DNA from: Acrasis kona | Lineage: Eukaryota > Heterolobosea > Eutetramitea > Acrasida > Acrasidae | DNA length: 45,280 nucleotides | Reading direction: 5' to 3' | NCBI GenBank assembly: GCA_026419775.2 | Contig: JAOPGA020001071.1 | Coordinates: forward strand, 1-45,280 | Shown here: positions 37,579-45,280 of the stretch, piece by piece | How positions within the stretch are numbered: the first letter of the stretch is position 1 | How the letters are laid out: the number at the start of each line of letters is the position of its first letter | Translations under genes and position numbers: made by a program | The notes under the pieces: generated by a model | Seen by the model: the letters and a program-made list of their open reading frames with translations, nothing else | Told to the model about the DNA's origin: nothing | The model's database searches: none

Positions 37579-38730
37579 TTATTCAGATTCATAACCAGCG
37601 TCCGTGGTGGATAATACTGACACCTTGTTAATACCACCAATGTATGATTGCATCTTATGGCAAGACAATAAATTTGAAGCAGGACATGATAGCACTAGCT
37701 TTGTGGACTTGGGGTGACGGCATCCAACACATCCAACAATTGCAACTCTATCATAGGATTGTGTTCCCATGCTGGAGAATTTTGTAACATATCTAAAGTG
37801 ATTGCTGTCGTCAAAGAATGTCTCCACTGCTGCATTGAACACATTGTTGCCGATCTTGGGTGAGGCGAAGGTGATGAGGAGAGGTTTGTTCTTTTCCACA
37901 AAGTTTTCGTCCTTGAAATTGTTGGCAACGCTCAAGGCTGTAATTGTTGCAAGAGCTCCACCCATAGAATGACCGGTGAAAATGATGCGGTAACCATCCT
38001 TTACGTAGGGACTGATTGCCTGCTCTACTTCTTGTCCGTTTAGGTTGTATGTGTTGAGGAAACCCTTGTGCACTTCTCCATATCTGACTCCGTTCAATAG
38101 GCAAGGTGTCTTCAAGAAGTTGATGTCGGCTTTTACATTCTCACCATTTTTGGTTCCACGTTGACTGACGACGGCAATCTTTTGTTGCTCATTAACGATG
38201 ACCTTGGTGACCAACTCGTCCGTGCTGTCGCTTGCGTATATGGTCTTCCATGGTTTGCATAACTTGGCCATAAAAGATAGTTTAAGGTCAGCAGTTCCAT
38301 CCTCGGAGGGGAATAGTTGTTCTAGCGGGTCTGCCTTGTAAGCATTCTGCGCCATGTACATGGCAATTACATGAAGAGGTTCGACGTTGGCGGCCGGGAT
38401 GTCCTTGTATATTTTAGCGAGCCCAGTGTTCTTTTTTTGGTCCTTTGAGAAGACATTCAACTTACCTCCAGTCCTGACGAGACGTGGCCTTGATGTTTGT
38501 TCTTCGGGTTCTGCGGTTGGTTGCGTCTTTTGTTTTCTACTACTGAGGGACTTTGTTGGTTTTGTTGGTTTTGGTGTTTTTGTTGGTTTTGGTGTTTTTG
38601 GTGGTTTGGTGGTTTTTGGTTTTGATGCCTTGGCGGCTCCTCCCTTCTTATTTGAGGGTGCTAGAGAAGCGTTTGCTGAGTACAAGCACACAAGGCAGAG
38701 AACCAAAACAGCCAACAAGGCCCCCTTCAT
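37579..38730 (-). CDS. Secreted class 3 lipase (383 aa)
   Basis: A signal peptide (MKGALLAVLVLCLVCLYSANA) is followed by a low-complexity linker of KPTK/TPKP repeats (about residues 28-70). The lipase class 3 fold is next: VIVNEQQKIAVVSQRGT (start of the core), GEVHKGFLNTYN, then the nucleophile elbow IFTGHSMGGALATI (catalytic Ser in GHSMG), and LITFASPKIGNNVF. The usual acidic residue after HFRYVT is replaced by a less obvious stretch (KFSSMGTQSYDRVA). A His sits in LSCHKMQSYIGG near the end. Four C-terminal cysteines may form disulfides. These enzymes hydrolyse acylglycerols. It is on the same strand and 94 bp from the countin-like gene. Confidence 0.85.
   Translation of the reverse strand: MKGALLAVLVLCLVCLYSANASLAPSNKKGGAAKASKPKTTKPPKTPKPTKTPKPTKPTKSLSSRKQKTQPTAEPEEQTSRPRLVRTGGKLNVFSKDQKKNTGLAKIYKDIPAANVEPLHVIAMYMAQNAYKADPLEQLFPSEDGTADLKLSFMAKLCKPWKTIYASDSTDELVTKVIVNEQQKIAVVSQRGTKNGENVKADINFLKTPCLLNGVRYGEVHKGFLNTYNLNGQEVEQAISPYVKDGYRIIFTGHSMGGALATITALSVANNFKDENFVEKNKPLLITFASPKIGNNVFNAAVETFFDDSNHFRYVTKFSSMGTQSYDRVAIVGCVGCRHPKSTKLVLSCPASNLLSCHKMQSYIGGINKVSVLSTTDAGYESE
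38546..38625. repeat. Short-period repeat encoding the KPTK/TPKP linker
   Basis: GGTTTTGGTGTTTTTGTTGG-like units recur, encoding the Lys/Pro/Thr linker of the lipase on the minus strand. Length variation between strains is likely (inference). Confidence 0.7.
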
Positions 38731-39054
38731 GTGTTATTTTTCTGAATTGATAGCTGGTGCGTTTGCACCATTTATGCTTGTCATGTCCTTGTCATCTTGA
38801 CATCTACCTTCTAAAATTAATGTGCGGAGTGAGCAGTTTTCTTGTTTGGAGGTGTTTCCTCACGATGAATGAAAGGCTTATCAACCACTACTATTATTAG
38901 ATCAAAGTTATACTGTGATTCAATAAAAGATACTGCAATGCCCAGCTTTAGAGTTTTTATGTTTTAAATGACTAACAAGACTATCAAGCTTGAAAGGAGA
39001 AATTGCACAAGTCGATCAGTCAACCTATAAAATTGATGGTTCCAAGCTCAATAG
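38731..39054. promoter_or_regulatory. 324-bp divergent spacer
   Basis: It lies between the lipase start (minus) and the second F-box gene (plus). No ORF. AT-rich, with a purine-rich stretch. It must hold both promoters. I see no clear motif beyond a TATAAAA-like CCTATAAAATTG at about 39025, 30 bp upstream of the ATG at 39055. Confidence 0.4.
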
Positions 39055-40266
39055 ATGAATACAAATGACGAACACATTTCACTCGTAGACATATCGGATG
39101 ATGAAGAGGAACTTGAACACCTCCCCATGATTCTTAATCAAGGTACAGCAATACCACCAGATATGAAGACACATATGGCGTACTTGCCGGGAGACATTAT
39201 ATATTATATTTGCCAATTTTTACCAGCCGGGAGCGTTCTTGACGTTTGTCTTGTAAATAGGGATTGGTTTGAATCGTGTCTAGAAAATGATTTATGGATG
39301 CCATTCCTCCCCTCTTGGAGAGTGCCCCGCCTACCTAGCACCCTGCGCAGGGGAGATGTACGAAACATTTTAATTGAGCACGGCAAAGAAAATCTAACTG
39401 CAAGATTAAACTGGAAGATGGCAATACAAAAAGAAAGGAGGCTTACGGCCATCTACTCGTGGATGGATCGGAACAAGAGGAATGCAGTGCGGTTTTCTGG
39501 CTTTTGTACTTTTATTTGTGTAGTTGTTTTTATATTTATAATGGCCCTTCGAGACGTCAATACCAGCATTGTAGCGCACGCTTTGACTTCTCTTTGGTTT
39601 GCATACGCAGTGTACGTGACAATTCTTTTTTCTGAAAAAAGTAACCATTTGTGTAGGCTGTTTTGTTTGTGGATATTTATTGTGGTGTTGCGATGTTGTG
39701 GCAGGCACTTCTCTGACTACTTTGAGGCCCTGGAACTAATTGTGTTTACATTGTTCTTCTTGGTAGTTTCAATACAAATGTTGTTACTACACTTAAAACT
39801 AGCACTTCATTACTTAACAATGTCGTGGTTCGCTCTCATGTCTCCAACATTTCTTGTTTTGTGCGTGGCGATATGTATAGTTTGTCTTCGTGATTTTGAA
39901 TTTCCATTCAGCAGGACGAGACATCAGGTTGTAAAGATCATTGTAACGTTGACGCCCACCACGGTGTTGATTTTTGCAATACTGGCCGCATTTGTGGGTG
40001 ACGGATATTTTCATTTGGCCATCGCCTTCGCTCCGCTTTATTTTGTAGAGATCCTTTGGGTGCTTTACTTTTTATATGATAAATTCATCAACCGCACCTA
40101 TAAACTTTTGGTCATTACGCTGCTGTTGAGTCTCGTTGTTTGTCAAATTTTATTGTCTTTGAGCGAATACCTACACAGTTATGCGTGGTTTGCTTGGCTG
40201 CTCCCAACAATCATAAGCAGCATAATTATATTCAGGAAAGAGTCATACGAAGAGTCGATTTATTAA
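39055..40266 (+). CDS. Second F-box multi-membrane protein (403 aa)
   Basis: An acidic N-terminus (VDISDDEEELEHLP) precedes an F-box-like region at about residues 40-95 (YLPGDIIYYICQFLPAGSVL, LVNRDWFESCLENDLWMPFL). From residue 140 on there are about nine hydrophobic segments, such as FCTFICVVVFIFIMAL, LELIVFTLFFLVVSIQMLLL, SPTFLVLCVAICIVCL, and LLVITLLLSLVVCQILLSL. The layout matches the protein at 31441-32853 although the sequences differ, so they may be distant paralogues. It ends with a cytosolic-like charged tail. The stop is 29 bp from the convergent YJU2B stop. Likely a membrane-bound SCF adaptor (inference); the F-box match is weaker here. Confidence 0.7.
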   Translation: MNTNDEHISLVDISDDEEELEHLPMILNQGTAIPPDMKTHMAYLPGDIIYYICQFLPAGSVLDVCLVNRDWFESCLENDLWMPFLPSWRVPRLPSTLRRGDVRNILIEHGKENLTARLNWKMAIQKERRLTAIYSWMDRNKRNAVRFSGFCTFICVVVFIFIMALRDVNTSIVAHALTSLWFAYAVYVTILFSEKSNHLCRLFCLWIFIVVLRCCGRHFSDYFEALELIVFTLFFLVVSIQMLLLHLKLALHYLTMSWFALMSPTFLVLCVAICIVCLRDFEFPFSRTRHQVVKIIVTLTPTTVLIFAILAAFVGDGYFHLAIAFAPLYFVEILWVLYFLYDKFINRTYKLLVITLLLSLVVCQILLSLSEYLHSYAWFAWLLPTIISSIIIFRKESYEESIY

Positions 40267-40295
40267 AAATACATTATACAAACATTGTTTTATTA

Positions 40296-41201
40296 TTACT
40301 TGTAATCCGACAGCAGCGACAATGAAGAGGATTTGGTTTTGACAGCCTTGATGGTCAAATGGTTATTACAATGTTGTGGTTTCTTGACGCTCATAAGAGC
40401 GGCCTGTACAGTTTTCGAAGGTTTTTGGATGGAACAAGGTTTGTCAAAAATGTTCTTGATGGGATTGGAAGGTTTCGTTTTAAATATTGTTGTGCTTGCA
40501 ATGATTCTGTCTTGCTGGGTCTCCTTGGGTAATGTGACTTGATTTGTTTCTTGGTCTATAAAATCATTTCCAAACCTTCTGCGAAAGTGCTCTACTTGCT
40601 TCAGATCTTGTTTTTTTCTTTGTCTATTTTTTTTTCGTAGCAATTGAGACGCGTCATAATCGTTTCGCCACGAGTCGTCTCTTATGGATTGTATCTGCGT
40701 CAATACTGGAACCATGTTTTGGCTCTTTTTCAAATCGTCGTCAAGATGTTCTAGCTGAGCGATTCCATTGTTTTTTCTTTCTTCAATCTCTTCGGCTGAT
40801 GTGAAAGTTGCAACGTTATCACTTTCAACGTCAAACTCAAATCGCTCTTCTTTTCTTTTTCCACCTTCAGTTACAACATAATCGCATGCTTTTGGGTCTG
40901 TGTGTATGGTGATTTTATTTTTACATTTTGCACACTTCATGACAAACTTGTAGATGCGGGTAGAAAGGTAATTCCCGTCATGAGATTTTTCCGCGTTAAA
41001 TCGAGTTCCCTTGCCAATCATGTCGTTGCAATTACCGCACCAAATGTTGAAAGGCATCTCGAACCTTATTATTAAGATTCCTTCTGTTTCAAATTTTCGG
41101 GCTCTTTCTCTTAACGCATGCACTCCTCGAAACTTATTGATGGACCCTTTCTTAGGCTCCCACTCGGGAGGGTAGTACTTTGGTGCTCCCCATTCTGCCA
41201 T
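40296..41201 (-). CDS. YJU2B: YJU2B/CCDC130-like splicing factor (301 aa)
   Basis: The start is taken at the Met at 41201 (MAEWGAPKYYPPEWEP), which matches the conserved beginning of the family; an in-frame Met nine codons upstream (41228) is possible. The N-terminal 150 residues hold the conserved core: ILIIRFEMPFNIWCGNCNDM, IGKGTRFNAEK, YKFVMKCAKCKNKITI, and DPKACDYVV. A Cys4 zinc site is formed by CGNC and CAKC. The C-terminal half is charged and helical with basic clusters (LLRKKNRQRKKQDLKQ). CWC16-family proteins act in the spliceosome near branching. A gene for such a factor fits a genome with tiny introns but is universal anyway. A mariner-type element begins 120 bp upstream of the start. 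Confidence 0.88.
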   Translation of the reverse strand: MAEWGAPKYYPPEWEPKKGSINKFRGVHALRERARKFETEGILIIRFEMPFNIWCGNCNDMIGKGTRFNAEKSHDGNYLSTRIYKFVMKCAKCKNKITIHTDPKACDYVVTEGGKRKEERFEFDVESDNVATFTSAEEIEERKNNGIAQLEHLDDDLKKSQNMVPVLTQIQSIRDDSWRNDYDASQLLRKKNRQRKKQDLKQVEHFRRRFGNDFIDQETNQVTLPKETQQDRIIASTTIFKTKPSNPIKNIFDKPCSIQKPSKTVQAALMSVKKPQHCNNHLTIKAVKTKSSSLSLLSDYK

Positions 41202-41320
41202 TTGCAAAGGTTTGCTTATACTTGCCAAGAATGGCTAATACTCAACTATGATATAAAGCCTTAAAAGACAACTCAGTTTCCGCCTGCCATTGTAAAACGA
41301 TTTAGAACTCAACAAAGATA

Positions 41321-41352
41321 TTGTCGATTGTAAAATTCCATGAAAGGAATTT
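41321..41352. repeat. Mariner-type terminal inverted repeat, left
   Basis: It begins directly after TA at 41319-41320. It matches the reverse complement of 43786-43817 with one substitution in the first 20 bases and an indel-like difference near the inner edge. Confidence 0.85.
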
Positions 41353-41551
41353 CGGAAGTGGAATTTTTAGTGGGTTGACGAGAAACTTCTCGGAAATCAT
41401 TACAACTTCTTGGAAACCATTACAACTGATCAGAAAGCTACGAACACTAGTGATTTAAAAGCAAGAATGAACACGAACAACAATTACATGAACACAAATA
41501 GCAGAAACAGTCCCACCACAGTCATTTGTGCAATTATTACAAGCGGGCAAC

Positions 41552-42658
41552 ATGCAGAGAATTCCAATTCCTCTCCAACCATTCTCTCCACCACCATTTA
41601 CCCATTCAAGACAGAATGTGCTCTCCGGGAGAAATCCTTTTCAAGACAGTGAACCATACATTGATGAATTTACACCCACACCAGCAAATAACGCGCCACC
41701 ACCGGTTTCAGCCAAAAAAAGACGGATCTCTTCAATGGCATCACCCGCTACAACACCTTCCACTCCTTCAAGTATAACACCCTCAACACCTTCTTCACCA
41801 ACAGTATCTGCCAAAGATAGAAAAGAGGGGATTAAGAAGTTCTTCCTTTTACAGGTTGTCGCAAACGCTATTGAAAAAGGAGCACCAAAAGAGTATGCCA
41901 CCAAGATCTGGGCTGCGCAACATTGNGACGCATCAAAAGGTAAAAAGCTTGATGTGATTGTCAAATATGATGGTGATAAATCTGTTGACAGTCTACAAGG
42001 GGGATGCAATGACCCATTAAAATATGACGCATTAAAACAGTTAGTGTGTACATATTTAAGACCAGCAGGACCTTTTATAAATGGTATTGTTAATGACCTT
42101 ATTGAGAAAAAGGCATTGATAGAAGAAAGGAAGGTTCCTATTAAAGGCTTTAATGAACAATTTCTGCAAAGCAATCCAAAAGAAGCTCAAGTGAGAGAGA
42201 CTTATGGATTGATCACCTCTGTAAGTAATGACAGCATGAAAGACATCACAAATACACGTGTTATTAACACAAAAAAAAATGGTTATATTTCCGTTGATAA
42301 AGAAGATCCTGTTGATCCTGTTGATCCTGTTGTCAATGCACCTGATATTGCAATTTTCAAGCAATTATATGAATGGTTTGCTCCTAAAAACCATGATGAT
42401 TTCGATAGTCAGATGAATGAGCAACTAGACAATGCACTTGATCATGTAAATAAATCAAGGTCAAGCCTTGAGGATTTTAAAAAGTGTGTTGAAGATTTTA
42501 AATATCAAGCATCATTTAAATTAGCATGTTCTGATGAGCTACTTATTAGAATAAATAAAGCAGCAGAAGCAAAAAAAGAATTAGAGAAGGTTGCTGCAAT
42601 GAACTTGAGCGAAGAAGAGATCAAGATGATAATGCAACTTCGAGTGAATAAAAAATAA
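41552..42658 (+). CDS. Accessory ORF of the mariner-type element (368 aa)
   Basis: The first ATG in the open frame is 41552. The N-terminal 90 residues are Pro/Ser/Thr-rich with an NLS-like AKKRR and a PSTPSS repeat. A helical region follows (DRKEGIKKFFLLQVVANAIE), then a central part with a PVDPVDPV repeat (about 42308-42331), and a C-terminal coiled-coil-like stretch (INKAAEAKKELEKVAAM, LSEEEIKMIMQLR). Base 41926 is N. The frame is open end to end, in contrast to the transposase. No family recognised. It may be a DNA-binding or capture partner of the transposase. A non-mobile passenger gene is the alternative. Confidence 0.6.
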   Translation: MQRIPIPLQPFSPPPFTHSRQNVLSGRNPFQDSEPYIDEFTPTPANNAPPPVSAKKRRISSMASPATTPSTPSSITPSTPSSPTVSAKDRKEGIKKFFLLQVVANAIEKGAPKEYATKIWAAQHXDASKGKKLDVIVKYDGDKSVDSLQGGCNDPLKYDALKQLVCTYLRPAGPFINGIVNDLIEKKALIEERKVPIKGFNEQFLQSNPKEAQVRETYGLITSVSNDSMKDITNTRVINTKKNGYISVDKEDPVDPVDPVVNAPDIAIFKQLYEWFAPKNHDDFDSQMNEQLDNALDHVNKSRSSLEDFKKCVEDFKYQASFKLACSDELLIRINKAAEAKKELEKVAAMNLSEEEIKMIMQLRVNKK

Positions 42659-42660
42659 AT

Positions 42661-43700
42661 TTAGTTAATAGGTTCTTCTACTGTCCAAACTCTTGCTACA
42701 TGTCTGATGAATTGTTGACAATGGTCCAATGTAACATATGATAATGTATCTTTAATTGCATGCTCTAATCTGAAGTTACGATACTTGTCATCTTTAATAA
42801 GACCTTTGATCAAACTAAATACAAGTTCAATTGAGTTGGGCTATATGGTGATAAGAACAATTTGTGAACATCATTATTAATTAACCAAGTTTCAACAAAC
42901 TCAGTGTGATGTATTTTAGCATTGTCAAGCACAACTACAGCTGTTGGTGACAGTTTTGGATATAAGCCATCCATAAATCGATAAAAATCATTGTTGTTGA
43001 CACCTTCTGTGGAGGTATCCTTTATATACGCATGCAATAGACCATTATAACCCATTGCTGAAATCAAACTAAAGGATAGTCTGTTAACCTCACCTCTTCT
43101 CATCTCAGCCTTTTCAGACATATGGTAGTATCCATATCGTGGGTTCATAACTGCATAATCAAAGTGGGACTCATCTATGAAGACAGCATCTTGCACTCGA
43201 ATACCTTGGACATGCTGCCTAAATACATATCGGGCAAGTTTTATACGTGGGAGAGCANGACGTGCCGCAATTAATGAAATCCGCTTGCGATGAAACCCAA
43301 GTTGATAACAAAGCCGGCACATTTGTGGAACATCTAAAAGAATCCCAAATCGCTCAAACACTTGCTGTGATACCCATTCATGCTTTTTATGCGGGAAAAG
43401 ACGAGTCATTTTCTCTATATAATACAAAATACACTTTTGTGTTTTAGGTGTCCCATTTTTTGGTCGACCCTGCATGACAATTGGACAGATCCCCTGTTTT
43501 TCTTGTATGACTTTGACTGCAAAGTTATATGACACTTTATTTTGTTGTGCTAGCTTGTAAATTGATACAGAATTGTCGCTATTTAAAAAATTGTTCCAAA
43601 GTGTCTCTATTGTGCGACTGTCTGCGCGCACTCCATTTTTGTACACTGCTCCATGCTTGTTCACGTACATTCCATCTTCCAGTCTTGTTGAACCGACCAT
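42661..43700 (-). pseudogene. DDE transposase, IS630/Tc1/mariner type (DDE_3-like)
   Basis: It reads from Met at 43700. An N-terminal helix-turn-helix region (IYKLAQQNKVSYNFAVKVIQ) is followed by a second helical segment with a GRPKNGTPKTQK linker. The catalytic domain shows QDAVFIDESHFDYAVMNPR (first Asp), TAVVVLDNAKIHHTEFV (second Asp), and LFLSPYSPT. After a one-base frame change near 42842 it continues with NSIELVFSLIKGLIKDDKY (Glu), then a tail to the stop TAA at 42663-42661. The second Asp to Glu spacing is about 34-36, typical of Tc1/mariner. Base 43258 is N. One frame change in an otherwise intact gene means a young, probably inactive copy, or an assembly error. Confidence 0.85.
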
Positions 43701-43785
43701 ATTTGCCGCTTGAAATCACTCTAATTACAATATCCTTCAAGAACTTCCGAGAATATTACAAAAGGCCACCAGAAATTTCTGTGGC

Positions 43786-43817
43786 GGAATCCTTTCATGG
43801 AATTTTACAATTGACAA
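43786..43817. repeat. Mariner-type terminal inverted repeat, right
   Basis: It ends directly before TA at 43818-43819 and pairs with 41321-41352. Confidence 0.85.
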
Positions 43818-43859
43818 TAGCTTTGGAAACCTCCACAGATTTGATACTTGATTTAATTT

Positions 43860-44155
43860 ATGATCGGTTGACTGCGATCATAATTGCAATCAAAAATCGA
43901 TCAACATCGCTATCATAACTGCGATCAAACGTCGATCATATTTTGGATCAAAATACAGATCAAAATTGGATCAAAGTACCGATAAAAAAGTCCAGTTTGG
44001 TGCAATCGGATAATCAATCATAAAATCGATCAAAATTTGTATCATGTTTTGTATCAAAAACCGATCATATAATTGATCATAAAATGGATCTTAATACAGA
44101 TTAAAGATTGTGTCTTATAATCTATCAATCGTTCGATCATATTTTGGATCTAAAC
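43860..44155. repeat. GATC-dense block
   Basis: About 14 GATC words lie in 290 bp, many within the degenerate unit CGATCAAAA or GGATCAAAA, spaced 10-20 bp and partly in opposite context. Random expectation is about one. A longer word, TCGATCATATTTTGGATC, occurs twice (about 43933 and 44133), 200 bp apart. There is no ORF and no simple tandem period. It lies immediately outside the mariner right end. Confidence 0.85.
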
Positions 44156-44647
44156 ATTGTAGCAGGATGGCTTGTTTGGTGAAACGGAGAATTTATAGTT
44201 GACGAGATCTATTATTGCAATAGGGAATTTAGTTAAACCAACAATTTATTGAGTACACATAAACAGCAACAATGCTGTAATGGAAGTCACTTTTCAAATG
44301 TGTTTTTAAAATTGTCGTTATAAATACAGTCGGCCACATTTTAATATTGTTATCCTTTAAATGTACGATTATAATTTAACGTCTTAGACTCTCTATCATG
44401 TTGCTCTTGCCTATGACTTGTGACTAGCTATGTATGTTCTTCTATATTATGTTAATTATTGTCGAAATGAGCATAATGTCTTACGTGACTTTGTAGGTCT
44501 TTTAATCAATACGTGCCATGAAATCAATTTTGTATTAAAGCCAGTCATCACATTGGCAACTTTATGAACATCTTAGTTATCCAAGGATCATTGAATCTAG
44601 TCAAGCAAACCTACTAAAGTTAAACATCTATATGAAAATTATGATAG
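44156..44647. other. AT-rich spacer, no gene seen
   Basis: No ORF above about 60 codons and no repeat that I recognise up to the LINE-A start at about 44648. Confidence 0.5.
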
Positions 44648-45280
44648 TTAAATCATGTACCCTCAACTATGTTGAAGCTCATTCCAACATTCCTGGTAAT
44701 GAAGAAGCTGACAAACTCGCAAAGCTTGGTTTGAAGAATCACCTCATCAGTGATATCTGTCCACCCACTCACCTTGCTTTTGATCTTGTTTGTAACGGTG
44801 ATGTTCCACACAAATCTGTTCATCTTTTTGTCAAATCTTATTTGTCTTCCAAACGTGCTTACTCAGTTGACTACAAATATGACCTTCTACATGATGAATA
44901 CCACATTAAAGCGTCTGTAGATATAGACAAATTAAACAAAAGCGAACAAAAATTCCTACTTCGCCTCCGCTCCAACCAGCTTTGCACTCTGTCAAAGATG
45001 CGTTACTGGAGCAACAATCCAAATTATGACACCAAATGTCCTCGGTGTCATTCATCACATGAAGACCAGCAACATTTGCTTCTTGACTGTCGCTATAATA
45101 AAACTAAATTACATGATGCGATGGTCAGAATCAATAAGGTTATCCAGGATAATCTGAAACCTGGCTTTGTTATTTGAGGCATTTTTAAATTTTGGGGAGC
45201 GCCATATTATTTGACGCAGCGTGGAATTGAAGGAAGCGAAGAAATGTCAGAGTTGCCGGAAGATTGGAAGAGGTCCATTT
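44648..45280 (+). mobile_element. LINE-A copy, 5'-truncated, running off the window
   Basis: Homology to LINE-A begins at GTTAAATCATGTACCCTC (matching the antisense fragment near 4296) and runs off the end. It encodes the end of RNase H (YVEAHSNIPGNEEADKLAK), the region LVCNGDVPHKSVHLF, a zinc knuckle CPRCHSSHEDQQHLLLDC (about 45036-45089), and the start of the FKFWGAP tail. An in-frame TGA at 45175-45177 replaces the CGA seen in the copy at 83-85. Positions 45093-45280 equal positions 1-188 with two differences. Confidence 0.9.

Larger units (their letters stand above)
41321..43817. mobile_element. Tc1/mariner-type element with two convergent genes
   Basis: Terminal inverted repeats start TTGTCGATTGTAAAATTCCA (41321) and, on the other strand, TTGTCAATTGTAAAATTCCA (from 43817). 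They match over about 30 bp with few differences and are flanked by TA (41319-41320 and 43818-43819), the standard target of this superfamily. The element is 2497 bp. It holds a plus-strand accessory ORF (41552-42658) and a minus-strand DDE transposase (43700-42661), stops 2 bp apart. Two genes are unusual for this superfamily. The transposase has one frame change, so the copy is probably inactive. Confidence 0.88.

Noticed and set aside
1-45280. Reassignment of TGA to tryptophan
   Set aside because: Several broken genes would read on through TGA, but intact host genes use only TGG and contain no in-frame TGA, and LINE-A shows CGA and TGA at the same codon in two copies. CpG decay explains it better.
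1-45280. CRISPR array, rRNA or tRNA genes
   Set aside because: No regularly spaced repeats with unique spacers and no segment with clear tRNA or rRNA signatures by eye.

Overview
The window looks like nuclear DNA of a compact-genome microbial eukaryote. The evidence is spliceosomal introns of only about 27-42 nt, AT-rich spacers, several LINE families, eukaryotic housekeeping genes (an Arf-family GTPase, SYS1, NO66, YJU2B/CCDC130) and a secreted countin-like saposin-type protein. Countin-like proteins are best known from social and free-living amoebae, so an amoeboid protist (amoebozoan or heterolobosean) is my guess. It is inference, not proof. The genetic code appears standard: long host ORFs contain no in-frame TGA and end in TAA, TAG or TGA.

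Layout. 1-8.6 kb: pieces of three RNase H-bearing LINE families (called A, B and C here), some nested, plus a broken minus-strand locus containing a TET/JBP-like 2OG-Fe(II) dioxygenase relic. 8.8-12.7 kb: an apparently whole DNA transposon with terminal inverted repeats and an 8-bp target duplication. It encodes one 1117-residue protein that joins an RNase H-like (hAT-like) transposase region to a C-terminal DEDDh exonuclease, and it sits inside another ORF. 13-25 kb: a graveyard of LINE fragments, two Crypton-like tyrosine recombinase relics, a pogo-like transposase relic and broken unknown genes. 25.0-28.6 kb: a deleted CACTA/Plavaka-like element with its own intron-containing accessory gene and subterminal CAATAGG repeats.

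29.0-41.2 kb: a tightly packed host block of eleven genes: an unrecognised spliced gene, a TIG/ankyrin-like protein, an F-box multi-membrane protein, an Arf-like GTPase, NO66, a divergent cap-methyltransferase-like protein, SYS1, a countin-like protein, a class 3 lipase, a second F-box membrane protein and YJU2B. Several neighbours are only 4-72 bp apart, so promoters and 3' ends must overlap neighbouring genes. I see no transposon inside this block.

41.3-43.8 kb: a Tc1/mariner-type element with TA target duplication and two convergent genes, 120 bp upstream of the YJU2B start. 43.8-44.2 kb: an unusual GATC-dense block. 44.6-45.3 kb: another LINE-A copy, whose last 188 bp repeat the first 188 bp of the window with two differences.

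The most interesting items are the transposase-exonuclease fusion element, the two-gene mariner and CACTA elements, the dioxygenase relic alongside signs of CpG decay in the repeats, and the ultrashort introns.
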